A stretch of 64,000 nucleotides of DNA from JBMOLL01 sp049325415 (GTDB lineage: Bacteria; Bacteroidota; Bacteroidia; Bacteroidales; GCA-2748055), in assembly GCA_049325415.1 (NCBI GenBank), contig JBMOLL010000067.1, positions 7,332 through 71,331 of the forward strand, read 5' to 3'. Below, piece after piece: positions 8,340 through 16,840 of the stretch. Made by a program: the position numbers and the translations under genes. Each line of letters opens with the position of its first letter. Positions within the stretch are counted from its first letter, which is position 1. Under the pieces are notes generated by a model. That model searched no databases. It had not been told where the DNA came from and worked only from the letters and a program-made list of their open reading frames with translations.

Positions 8340-9307
8340 CGTTTTGTATCGTAAATGATTCGTTCAATTACTTCGGTAAATTCCAGTCCCGCCTTCCTGC
8401 AGGCAGCGTAAAAGCCTGCATCGGGCGAGATGCAGGGATTGGCGTTGATCTCAAGCACAAAGGGCTTGCCGTCGCGGTCGACCCGGATATCCACCCTTAC
8501 ATAACCTTTCAGGTTGAATTCCTTCCAGCACCTGAGCGAGATCTCACTGACCCTGTCGAGCAGCGGCCGGTCCGATTCCGGAAAATCGAAACTCCGCACC
8601 GTGTGGATGTACTCGAAGGAGTCTTCCACCCATTTCGATTTATAACCGAGAATATGCGGTTTGCCTTCCGGGAAATCAATAAAACGGATCTCGGCCGGAG
8701 GCATCACCTGCGGTCCATTCGGTCCTCCCAGCATCGAGATATTGAATTCCCTGCCATGTATATATTCTTCGATAAAGTAATCTTCCGGGTTTAAAGGTGC
8801 TGCTGCAGCCGGTAGAGCGGGATCGTTTCCGTGAAAAACCCCCTCTTCCGTAATACCTACTGAGCCATCTTCCCATAGCGGTTTTATGATATAACGTTTA
8901 TCGGGCGCAACCAGTTCAGCCTCCGCGGTGCTGAACCATTCTCCGGTGGGAATGTCGCTGTAGCGGAAAAACTGCTTGGTAAGCACCTTGTTCGAGGTCA
9001 GGAAGATACTCTGTGCCCCCGAACCGGTGAAGGGCATGTTCATGGCTTCGAGCAGAGCCGGGGCCAGGTAGATCAGACGGCCCTTCCCGTCGACACTCTC
9101 CACCAGGTTGAAGACAAAATCGGGTGCAAAACTGCCGATCACTTCTTTGGCCCGGCTGAGATCGAGGTTGAACCATTCCCGCCGCACTTCATAGCCCAGC
9201 TTTTGCAGTGCCTCTTCGACCACGGCCACCTGGTCGAGCACGTCGAGCTCATCGGGCAGCGGGTTCTCCGACAGGCGGTTGTAGAGTATCAGTGCCCTGC
9301 CTGCCAT
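8336..9307 (-). CDS. D-Ala-D-Ala-ligase-like ATP-grasp enzyme, copy 2 in transcription order
   Basis: A 323-residue ATP-grasp ligase. Visible elements: FVFNLVESVDGKGR (about residues 64-77) matching the Ddl substrate loop, IIKPLWEDGSVGI with the ATP-contacting Lys (about 139-151), FIEEYIHGREFNISML (about 178-193), and the metal-binding end YVRVDIRVDRDGKPFVLEINANP (about 270-292). Ddl-type enzymes join carboxyl and amino groups through an acyl phosphate. The context (a second ligase 1 bp upstream, an overlapping GNAT, kamA upstream) points to small-molecule or dipeptide assembly rather than cell-wall D-Ala-D-Ala. It differs clearly from the neighbouring copy, so this is not a recent duplication. 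Confidence 0.85.
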   Translation of the reverse strand: MAGRALILYNRLSENPLPDELDVLDQVAVVEEALQKLGYEVRREWFNLDLSRAKEVIGSFAPDFVFNLVESVDGKGRLIYLAPALLEAMNMPFTGSGAQSIFLTSNKVLTKQFFRYSDIPTGEWFSTAEAELVAPDKRYIIKPLWEDGSVGITEEGVFHGNDPALPAAAAPLNPEDYFIEEYIHGREFNISMLGGPNGPQVMPPAEIRFIDFPEGKPHILGYKSKWVEDSFEYIHTVRSFDFPESDRPLLDRVSEISLRCWKEFNLKGYVRVDIRVDRDGKPFVLEINANPCISPDAGFYAACRKAGLEFTEVIERIIYDTKR

Positions 9308-9308
9308 C

Positions 9309-10304
9309 TTAGTCCTTCATTTTAAATTGTATACTGTTTTTTTCCAGGGCCGAGACCATGATCATCCGCAGTAACCGGCGGTAGCTGATGCCGTTTTTCC
9401 CGCAAAGGATCGGCAGGTCGGAAATAATGGGATTCAAACCGGCCAGCGGGTTCACTTCGATGAAGTTACAGATCCCCTTGCTGTCGAAGCGAACATCGAC
9501 CCTTCCTCCATCCTCGCAGCCCAGTGCGCGCCAGGCATCGAGCGACACCTTCTCGCATTCGGCGGCCACGGGACCGTCTGCCAGCACATATTCCACGCGT
9601 CCCACGAAGTTATCCTTGTTGAAATAGGAATAGACGCCCTGCTCCGCATGCTCGTTCAGGAGTATCTCCATCACGCCCACGCTGCGGGCTTTTTTCCCGG
9701 TTCCCGTGATCCCCACGGTAAACTCACGCCCGCTGAGGTAGGTTTCGACCAGCACCGGCTGTTTGAATTTTTCCAGCAGTTCGGCGCAGCGTTCTCTTAA
9801 TTCTTCTTTATTCCGGATCACCGAAGCGGCATGGATCCCCTTGCCGGTGCCCTCGGCCACAGGCTTGGCAAAGAGCGGGAAAGGCAGGTTTACCGAGGCC
9901 GCATCCTCCAGTTCTCTTACCACCGCAAAATCGGCTGTAGGTACGCCGACATCGCGGATCACGTGCTTGGTCATGCCCTTGTCGAGGGTGAGGGCCAGTA
10001 CGAGCGGACCGGAAAAAACATAGGGGATCTTCCAGGCGTCGAGCAGGGCAGGTACCTGGGCCTCGCGGCCTGTCCCGTAAAGTCCTTCGCTGATATTGAA
10101 AACCAGGTCCCAGCGCTTTCCTGCCGCCAGCTGTTCCGTGAGGGCGAGGATATGACCGATCCGTTCGGTCTCAAAACCAAAGGATGCGAGTGTCTCTTCG
10201 ATGGCTATAATGGTATCCTCCTTGTCGAATTCGGCTGTCTCCTCTTCGGTGTAGCCCATTTTGAGGTAATCGCTGCGGAGGTCGTAGGTAATGCCTATTT
10301 TCAT
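9309..10304 (-). CDS. D-Ala-D-Ala-ligase-like ATP-grasp enzyme, copy 1 in transcription order
   Basis: A 331-residue ATP-grasp ligase. FNISEGLYGTGREAQVPALL (about residues 69-88) parallels the Ddl HGxxGEDG loop; IPYVFSGP and TLDKGMTKHV follow (about 92-115). The ATP site is FAKPVAEGTGKGIH (about 146-159), then VETYLSGREFTVGI, and the metal-binding end is GRVDVRFD plus FIEVNPLAGLNP (about 266-288). It is separated from the next ligase by 1 bp. The 418-bp gap upstream, which carries dispersed repeats, separates it from kamA. The amino acids joined are unknown; one substrate could be beta-lysine. Confidence 0.85.
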   Translation of the reverse strand: MKIGITYDLRSDYLKMGYTEEETAEFDKEDTIIAIEETLASFGFETERIGHILALTEQLAAGKRWDLVFNISEGLYGTGREAQVPALLDAWKIPYVFSGPLVLALTLDKGMTKHVIRDVGVPTADFAVVRELEDAASVNLPFPLFAKPVAEGTGKGIHAASVIRNKEELRERCAELLEKFKQPVLVETYLSGREFTVGITGTGKKARSVGVMEILLNEHAEQGVYSYFNKDNFVGRVEYVLADGPVAAECEKVSLDAWRALGCEDGGRVDVRFDSKGICNFIEVNPLAGLNPIISDLPILCGKNGISYRRLLRMIMVSALEKNSIQFKMKD

Positions 10305-10722
10305 TCGTTCTGCTAAACTGTATTAGAAGGTTCAAAATAATACTTTTTTATTATATGCCCCGGGATTGATGAGCGGTTCTGCAGGAAAGAACAATTATCA
10401 TATTTCGTTTATCATTCATTGTCCCGGGCAAGCAGGCCTTTTTTTGCCACTAAGACACAAAGTCACCAAGGAACACAAATAGTTTTTTTGTGGACTTTCG
10501 TGGCTTCGTGCCCTCCGGCCACCATAGGCTGGCAGAAGGCGATGCTTTGTGGCTCCGCGTTAAAATTCTGTGTCTTTTTTTTCGCCACTAAGCCACAAAA
10601 TCACAAAGGAGCACCAGGAGAATTTTTAATAAGCCTTTGTGCCTTTGTGCTTTTGTGGCTTTGCGTTTAAAATTTGTGTCTTTTTTTCGCCACCACGACA
10701 CCGGAATGCTCAGCTACCACCC
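10305..10722. repeat. Intergenic gap with dispersed palindrome-like repeats between kamA and the ATP-grasp genes
   Basis: From about 10438 to 10702 the DNA consists of two head-to-tail copies of an imperfect inverted repeat: GCCACTAAGNCACAAAG on one side and CTTTGTG...TTTGTGGC on the other, joined by a TTAAAATTNTGTGTCTTTTTTT segment. This GCCACTAAGGCACAAAG-type element is a familiar intergenic repeat in many bacteria. Related copies occur near 29.1-29.5 kb and 49.1 kb. The gap holds no gene. Confidence 0.75.
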
Positions 10723-11982
10723 TTAAAGTGCATCGGGATAGCGGTAGAGCTTTCCCTCGTAGTTCTTCAGGACGACCTCATCTTCCGTATGGCCCTGGAA
10801 ATAGTCGGGCAGCAGGGGGATCTTGCCACCGCCTCCGGGAGCATCGATCACGAACTGCGGCACGGCATAACCGGTGGTAAAGCCACGCAGACCGCGGATA
10901 ATCTCAAGCCCCTTGCTTACCGGGGTACGGAAATGCTTCGATCCGGGGATCGGGTCGCACTGATACAGGTAGTAGGGCCGTACCCTGACGGTCAGCAGTT
11001 GCTGCATCAGTTTCCGGAACACCAGGACATCGTCGTTCACGCCTTTCAGCAGGACGGTCTGGCTGCCCAGGGGGATGCCCGCATCGGCCAGCATGTTGCA
11101 GGCGTAACGGGTTTCGGGCGTCAGTTCATCCGGGTGGGTGAAGTGGATGCTGATGAACAGCGGGTGGTACTTCTTCAGCATGTTGACCAGGGCGGGGGTG
11201 ATCCGTTGCGGAAGCACCACAGGAACCTTGGTCCCGATGCGGATGATCTCCACATGGGGGATGGCCCTCAGGTTCGACAGGAGGTACTCGAGCCGGCTGT
11301 CGGAAAGGGTCAGGGGATCGCCGCCGGAGATCAGCACGTCGCGGATCTCACTGTGACTGCGGATATACTCAATGGCCCGGTCCCATTCGTTCTTCGAGGA
11401 ATGGACCTTGTCGGCCTTGGAAACCATGTGCGAACGGGTGCAGTACCTGCAGTAAGCCGAGCAAAAGCCGGTGGCCAGGAAAAGCACGCGGTCGGGATAA
11501 CGATGTACGATATGTTCCACCGGACTGGAGCTCTCTTCGGCGAGGGGATCGGGCTTTTCGTCGGGAGAGAGTAGAAGTTCGTCGAATACGGGCACCATGG
11601 TCTTACGGAGGGACTGCTCAGGGTTGGCCGTATCAATCAGACTGGCATAATAGGGAGTAATGCGGATGGGAAGGTTGTAGCCGTTCGTGACGGGTGCATT
11701 CTCCTGTTCGGTAAGTTGAAGGAATTTTGCTAACTGTTCGTAGCTGGTGAAACTGTTTCTGACCTGCCAGCGCCAGTCAGTCCAGTTGTCGAATGATGTT
11801 CCGGGGAAATGTCTCTTGTAGAATTCCAGGGTTTCCTGGTTCACAGGCGGGTCAAAGCTGGGGAAGCTTACTCTGCGCGAAGTGGCCGTTTGAACACGGA
11901 CCTGACCCGCTTTGCTCGGAGGTTCCTCTAATGCTTCCTCGTGCTGGGAAGCAACAACCGCTCCTACTTTCTTTGAATTCAT
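10723..11982 (-). CDS. kamA: Lysine 2,3-aminomutase family radical SAM enzyme (KamA)
   Basis: A 419-residue radical SAM, PLP-dependent aminomutase. The iron-sulfur ligands are C174, C178 and C181 (CSAYCRYC). The PLP lysine is K387 in DAPGGGGKIP. Two aspartates that bind the lysine side chain in the Clostridium subterminale enzyme (D293 and D330 there) are present at the same distances from the PLP lysine: D343 in QCDPIPG and D380 in VIDAP. Glutamate 2,3-aminomutases replace these residues, so L-lysine to beta-lysine is the best call. The N-terminal FDNWTDWRWQVRN is also typical. A weak TAACTTTT -7 box lies just upstream. It heads the minus-strand cluster of two ATP-grasp ligases and a GNAT. 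Confidence 0.93.
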   Translation of the reverse strand: MNSKKVGAVVASQHEEALEEPPSKAGQVRVQTATSRRVSFPSFDPPVNQETLEFYKRHFPGTSFDNWTDWRWQVRNSFTSYEQLAKFLQLTEQENAPVTNGYNLPIRITPYYASLIDTANPEQSLRKTMVPVFDELLLSPDEKPDPLAEESSSPVEHIVHRYPDRVLFLATGFCSAYCRYCTRSHMVSKADKVHSSKNEWDRAIEYIRSHSEIRDVLISGGDPLTLSDSRLEYLLSNLRAIPHVEIIRIGTKVPVVLPQRITPALVNMLKKYHPLFISIHFTHPDELTPETRYACNMLADAGIPLGSQTVLLKGVNDDVLVFRKLMQQLLTVRVRPYYLYQCDPIPGSKHFRTPVSKGLEIIRGLRGFTTGYAVPQFVIDAPGGGGKIPLLPDYFQGHTEDEVVLKNYEGKLYRYPDAL

Positions 11983-12319
11983 AGATAGTTGGTGTTAAAA
12001 GTTAAAATAATTACCAGAATCCTTTCTAAAAACATAATTGTAATCTTTTATTTATCAATTATTTAATAGTGCAATTCTGCGCATGCATATTAATACAATA
12101 TTAAATAATCTATAAATCGCTTGTTCAGCCTCCCTGAAAAATCTCAAAAGAGTTATCAACCACGAAATAAACAGGGAGGGAGGATTTTAACAAGTACCTC
12201 CGTCTGCCTGAAATTCAACTGCTTCATCATGTCATCATACACTTCAGGTCAGGCCCCCTGCCGGTCCTGCCCCGCCCTTCTGCTGCACGCCTGTCGCAGA
12301 CCGGGAAGTAACAATTCAG
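11983..12319. other. Divergent intergenic region between kamA and the endonuclease gene
   Basis: The 60 bp next to kamA are AT-rich and carry a TAACTTTT candidate -7 box on the minus strand (11997-12004). The rest has no ORF, hairpin with T-tail or RNA that I can recognise. Base composition rises in GC towards the endonuclease gene. Confidence 0.5.
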
Positions 12320-12327
12320 TACCTTTG
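12320..12327 (+). promoter_or_regulatory. -7 box of the endonuclease gene
   Basis: TACCTTTG matches TAnnTTTG, 27 bp before the ATG at 12355. No TTG at the -33 spacing. Confidence 0.55.
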
Positions 12328-12354
12328 CTTTTTATAATTATAATTTAGACGCAG

Positions 12355-13209
12355 ATGAAGAAAAAAGTAATCATTTTCATCGCACTTTTTTTACTTATTC
12401 TGTCATTTTTTTTACTGTGGAGGTACTACCCCTCTCTTTTCCACCGGGAAAGCAGCCGCAAAGCCTCTCCCGCAGCAGCGGATATCAGCGGGATCTCCTC
12501 CCCCGTGACCCTTAAAATCGACCGTTTTGAAGAGGGATGGCCGGTGGAACAGACGGGCGACACCCTGCTTTCCTCCCCCGGCTACACCCTGAGCTATGAC
12601 GAAGACGAGGAACAGGCAGCCTGGGTGGCCTATGTGCTCACTTCGGCCGACGTAAGCGGCGGCGGGGAGGAACGCACGGATAACTTCCGCAGTGACACCC
12701 GCGTGCTCACCGGTTCCGCCACTCCCGACGATTACAAGGGCAGCGGCTACGACCGCGGGCACCTCGCCCCGGCTGCCGACATGGGCTGGTCGGCTTCGGC
12801 CATGAGCGAATCCTTCCTGATGTCGAACATGAGCCCGCAGGTACCGGCCTTCAACCGCGGGATCTGGAAAAAGTTGGAGGAGCAGGTACGCGACTGGGCG
12901 GTGGACTGCGATTCGGTATACGTGATCACCGGCCCGGTGCTGAACAGCTGCCCCTCCCACATCGGTAAAAACGAAGTGGGGGTGCCGGAGTACTATTTCA
13001 AGGTGATCCTCGACCTCAGTCCGCCCAACAAGATGATCGCCTTCCTCCTTCCCAACGCCGGCTCCAAAGCCTCTATCTATCATTACGCAATCACTGTCGA
13101 CTCGCTCGAGACCTTTACCGGTTATGATTTCTTCGCGGGGATAAATGACAAAGCGTCGGTCGACCGGCTCGAAAGCTGCAGCGACACGACGCTCTGGATC
13201 CTTAAATGA
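12355..13209 (+). CDS. DNA/RNA non-specific endonuclease (NUC1 type), membrane-anchored or exported
   Basis: A 284-residue beta-beta-alpha-metal nuclease. Residues 4-21 form a hydrophobic segment after MKKK, acting as signal anchor or uncleaved signal. The active site is DRGHLAPAADM with general-base H136, and the Mg-binding asparagine follows in PQVPAFNRGIWKKLE (N167). This is the Serratia nuclease/NucA layout of about 230 catalytic residues. Nucleic-acid scavenging in the periplasm or at the surface is the usual role. The gene has its own -7 box and is convergent with the Asp-box gene: the two stop codons are 1 bp apart with no terminator between. Confidence 0.93.
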   Translation: MKKKVIIFIALFLLILSFFLLWRYYPSLFHRESSRKASPAAADISGISSPVTLKIDRFEEGWPVEQTGDTLLSSPGYTLSYDEDEEQAAWVAYVLTSADVSGGGEERTDNFRSDTRVLTGSATPDDYKGSGYDRGHLAPAADMGWSASAMSESFLMSNMSPQVPAFNRGIWKKLEEQVRDWAVDCDSVYVITGPVLNSCPSHIGKNEVGVPEYYFKVILDLSPPNKMIAFLLPNAGSKASIYHYAITVDSLETFTGYDFFAGINDKASVDRLESCSDTTLWILK

Positions 13210-13210
13210 A

Positions 13211-16200
13211 TCAACGTCCCGGTGTCCAGGGGGCACCGGCTCTGTCAAGTTTCTCCCCGATGGCTTTGATCTTCCCTTCCACGGCAGCCAGGCGGCTTTC
13301 GAGCGCCGGCAGGCTCTTCGTGAGAATGTCGAACTGAGCCTTCTCGGTGGAAGTGACATCGGCGGTCGACGACCAGTGACCGTAGATCATCGAACTCATG
13401 CGTTCCCTCAGCGGCATGGTCATCGGTGGGAGCTCTTCGTAGCTGGCCGGTGCTTCGGGTCCGTTCAGGATAAAGAGGATGTCGCGGATCTCTTTCTCCG
13501 CAGCCTGTGCCTCCTTCAGCAGGTCGGGCGCTGCGCCGGGCGTCTGCAGGGCAGCCTGCTCCATGTAAAGCACTTTCTCCAGCTGATCGTCGAGCTTACG
13601 CTCCAGGGCCATGTAGGTCCCGGCCAGCTTCGTGGCCTTCTCCTGGAATTCAACCAGGGCCCTGCGGTCCGTTGCAGGCAACGTGGTATTGTTGAGCGGC
13701 ACGGCTTTGAATTCCACCGGTCCAGCCAGGTGCTTCATCTCCCCTCCTGCGACCATGTCCATGCTTACCTTATATACACCGGGCATAACGGGAATACCGG
13801 CCGGCGATGAGGCCAGCGGATCGAACTTCTTCCCGCGCAGGTTCAGCGGTCGCGTGGACGCATAACGCAGGTCCCAGCTTACCCGTGAGACTCCCTCGGA
13901 AGCACTCTTTGTAAGCCTTCTTACCTCGTTGCCCTGTGCGTCGGTAATGGTGAACAAAAGGTAGGGGGCGATCTCCTCTTCCTCGGCCCTCAGCTGTTCA
14001 GTGGAAGGCTGCGGGATGGGCTTCTTCGCCTCGAAGAGTTCCTTCTCCGCCTTTTTCCGCTGCTGTTTCAGTGTTTGCGGCACTTCTTTCACGTAACAGG
14101 TGAAGGTGGCTCCGAACTCGGGATTGGCCGATTTGTAAAGCGTGCTGCCCTGGCCGTACTTCCCTCCGTCCTCGATATACATCAGCGCATCCTTCACGGG
14201 GAAGATCAGCCCGGCATTGTCGAACAGGGCCCTGTTCTTCGCTGCCTCGCGGAGCGGTGTGTAATCGTCGATGATGTAGAAGCCGCGGCCGAAAGTGGCG
14301 ATCACCAGGTCGTTCTCACGTTCCTGGATGGTGATATCCTCAACCGAAACCGAGGGCAGGCCGGAGCCCAGGTCCATCCAGGTCTGTCCGCCGTCGGTGC
14401 TGCAGTGGATCTTGAATTCCGTACCGACGAAAAGCAAACCGGGAACCGCCGGGTCCTGTTCGATGGCATGTACAGAGCCCTCGGGCAGTCCGTTCGTGAT
14501 GGCCGTCCAGCTCTTGCCCAGGTCGTGGCTCACAAACAGGTAGGGTTTGAAATCGTCGCGTTTCAGGTTGTTGAAGCTCACGTACACGGTGTTCTTATCG
14601 AAGCGGTCGGGCAGGATATCGCTCACATAGGTATATTCCGGCACGCCGGGGAAACTGCTGATCTTTGTCCAGCTCTTCCCGCCGTCCTTCGTAATCGACA
14701 GCACGCCGTCGTCGGTGCCTGCAAAGAGCAGGTTCTCGTCGATTGGCGATTCGGCAAAGGCCACGCCCGTACCCCAGAGGCTGGTGGAGATGTCCTTGGC
14801 CACGGCATCGCGGCTCCAGAAATGGTCCATCACCGGCCAGGTGTTCCGGTCGGTGCCCGAGGTTAGGTCGTCGCTGATCACCTCCCAGGTGTTGCCGCGG
14901 TCGTTGCTGCGGAAGACCTTATTGGCCATGGTGTAGATGCGGGTGTGACTGTGTTTGCTGATCACCAGCGGGGTGTTCCAGTTCCATTTGTAGGTTGACT
15001 CTCCCTCGCGCGGCTGCGGCTTGATGTCGAGGCTCTCGTTGCTGCGCCGGTCGTAGCGGTACATGTTGCCGTACTGCGCCTCGACGTAGGCTATATTGGG
15101 ATCGGTCGGGTCGACCGCGGCCCAGAAGCCGTCGCCGCCGTTCACCGAGCGCCATTCCTCGTTGGTGACGCCGTCGCTGCTCAGGTTCCTCGACGGACCG
15201 GCCAGGGTATTGTTGTCCTGCGTGCCCCCGTAGACATTGTAGAACGGGAGGGCGTTATCGGCAAAGACGCGGTAGAACTGCGTGACGGGCAGGTTCGACT
15301 TGAAGAGGTAGTTCTTCCCCCCGTCGAAGGTCTCGTAGATGCCGCCGTCGCCGCCGATGAGGAGGTGGCTCGTGGCTTTCGGATCGATCCACAGGGCATG
15401 GTCGTCGACGTGGCGGTTGTTATTTCCCACAGCGGTCCAGGTCTTGCCGCCGTCGACCGTCACCTGCGAAACCGTTTCCATGGAATAGACCTTGTCCACA
15501 TCGACCGGGTCGCAGTAGATCTCGTTGTAGTACTGTCCGCTCGAGGCGTAGTCGCTCATCTTCTGCCAGGAGGCGCCGCGGTCGGTGGAGCGGAAGAAGC
15601 CGCCCTTGCCTTCTGCGGCTTCCATGATGAGGTAGACCGTGTTATGATCGGCCGGCGACACGTCGATGCCCATCCCCCCGATATGCACCGAGGGCAGTCC
15701 GTTCATGGCCTTCTCCCAGGTCTCGCCGCCGTCTTTCGAACGGTACACGGCCGACTCGGGCCCGCCGCCGATCTTAGTGAAGACATGGCGCCGCCGCTGT
15801 TCGCTGGTGGCGTACATGAGGTCGGGGTTAACGGGGTCGATAACCACGTTGTTCACCCCGGTGTTTTCGCTGATCTCCAGCACCTTTTTCCAGGTCTTGC
15901 CACCGTCGCTGCTCTTGTAGAGCCCGCGGTCGCCGCCCGGTCCCCAGGCCGAGCCCTCGGCTGCCACGAACACGATATCGGAGCAGCGGGGAGAGACGAC
16001 GATGTCGCCGATCTGGCGCGAGTCTTTCAGGCCCATGTTGGTAAAGGAGCCGCCGCCGTCCTCACTTTTATACACGCCGTTGCCGTAGCCCAGGGCGCGC
16101 TGGTGGTTGTTCTCGCCCGTGCCCACCCATACGATGTTCGGGTTGGAGGGATCGAGGGTGACCACGCCCATGGAGTAGGCGCCGTAGTTATCGAAGACCG

Positions 16201-16507
16201 GCTGGAAGGTGGTGCCGTTGTTGGTGGTTTTCCAGACATGGCCCGAGGCCACGGCCACGTACCACTCGAAGGGGTTGACCGGGTTCACGGCAAAATCGGC
16301 GATGCGGCCCGAGGTAAAGGCCGGCCCTATGCTCCGCCAGCTGAGGCCGGAGGCCACTTTTGCTTCCGGGGCCTCGGCCTTCTTCTCGTTGCCGTCGTTC
16401 TTTTTGTCCTTTTTTTCGGGAGGGACGGCCCCCGTGTTGATGCACAGCAGCAGCGCCAGCGCCATGCCTACGCCCGCCCTGATCCTGTAATGGTGTTTCC
16501 CGTTCAT
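13211..16507 (-). CDS. Exported Asp-box/sortilin-like beta-propeller protein
   Basis: A 1098-residue secreted protein: a signal peptide (about residues 1-27), a Lys/Glu-rich linker, then about ten Asp-box motifs of the form S/TxDxGxxW across residues 140-760 (for example SSDGGKTWKKV, SKDGGETWEKA, STDRGASWQKM, SNDRGNTWEVI, STDGGQTWMDL). These build one or two multi-bladed propellers as in Vps10/sortilin and BNR glycosidase-like proteins. The last 330 residues are a separate region including a typical ISWDLRY-like strand and a coiled stretch. Databases often label such proteins 'glycosyl hydrolase', but Asp boxes alone do not show catalysis. I see no T9SS sorting domain at the C-terminus. Confidence 0.8.
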   Translation of the reverse strand: MNGKHHYRIRAGVGMALALLLCINTGAVPPEKKDKKNDGNEKKAEAPEAKVASGLSWRSIGPAFTSGRIADFAVNPVNPFEWYVAVASGHVWKTTNNGTTFQPVFDNYGAYSMGVVTLDPSNPNIVWVGTGENNHQRALGYGNGVYKSEDGGGSFTNMGLKDSRQIGDIVVSPRCSDIVFVAAEGSAWGPGGDRGLYKSSDGGKTWKKVLEISENTGVNNVVIDPVNPDLMYATSEQRRRHVFTKIGGGPESAVYRSKDGGETWEKAMNGLPSVHIGGMGIDVSPADHNTVYLIMEAAEGKGGFFRSTDRGASWQKMSDYASSGQYYNEIYCDPVDVDKVYSMETVSQVTVDGGKTWTAVGNNNRHVDDHALWIDPKATSHLLIGGDGGIYETFDGGKNYLFKSNLPVTQFYRVFADNALPFYNVYGGTQDNNTLAGPSRNLSSDGVTNEEWRSVNGGDGFWAAVDPTDPNIAYVEAQYGNMYRYDRRSNESLDIKPQPREGESTYKWNWNTPLVISKHSHTRIYTMANKVFRSNDRGNTWEVISDDLTSGTDRNTWPVMDHFWSRDAVAKDISTSLWGTGVAFAESPIDENLLFAGTDDGVLSITKDGGKSWTKISSFPGVPEYTYVSDILPDRFDKNTVYVSFNNLKRDDFKPYLFVSHDLGKSWTAITNGLPEGSVHAIEQDPAVPGLLFVGTEFKIHCSTDGGQTWMDLGSGLPSVSVEDITIQERENDLVIATFGRGFYIIDDYTPLREAAKNRALFDNAGLIFPVKDALMYIEDGGKYGQGSTLYKSANPEFGATFTCYVKEVPQTLKQQRKKAEKELFEAKKPIPQPSTEQLRAEEEEIAPYLLFTITDAQGNEVRRLTKSASEGVSRVSWDLRYASTRPLNLRGKKFDPLASSPAGIPVMPGVYKVSMDMVAGGEMKHLAGPVEFKAVPLNNTTLPATDRRALVEFQEKATKLAGTYMALERKLDDQLEKVLYMEQAALQTPGAAPDLLKEAQAAEKEIRDILFILNGPEAPASYEELPPMTMPLRERMSSMIYGHWSSTADVTSTEKAQFDILTKSLPALESRLAAVEGKIKAIGEKLDRAGAPWTPGR

Positions 16508-16840
16508 CAGTCTTTGTTTTTTGGGTTTAAGGGCTCAATTTAAAAAATTATTCGCGGAAAGCTGAGGGGTATTGACTTTTTAACGGAGGGGTTGTAACTT
16601 GATAGGTGGAATTCAGTTGGTTCGGTGCCCGGGGTTGCTGGTGGTTTTTTTGGGGGTGAAGAAGATTTGGAACTTCGGGTAAGTTATATTGATAATAATA
16701 ATCTATTAAAGGAAAATGAAAAGGTAAATGTTTATAGAATTATTAGAAATTATTTTTGATCTTCTTTCAAAAGAAGAAATGGGGTATTAGTCATTTTTTT
16801 TAAAAAAATATTCAATGGTTAAGCTACAACCTTATTACTT
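16508..16840. other. Left edge of the AT-rich island, no gene
   Basis: About 330 bp in which composition changes abruptly from GC-rich to AT-rich near 16680. No ORF, tRNA or clear inverted repeat was found at the edge, so no attachment site can be named. Confidence 0.5.

Noticed and set aside
13211..16507. Calling the Asp-box protein a glycosyl hydrolase or sialidase
   Set aside because: Asp boxes are structural; I see no sialidase RIP motif or arginine triad.
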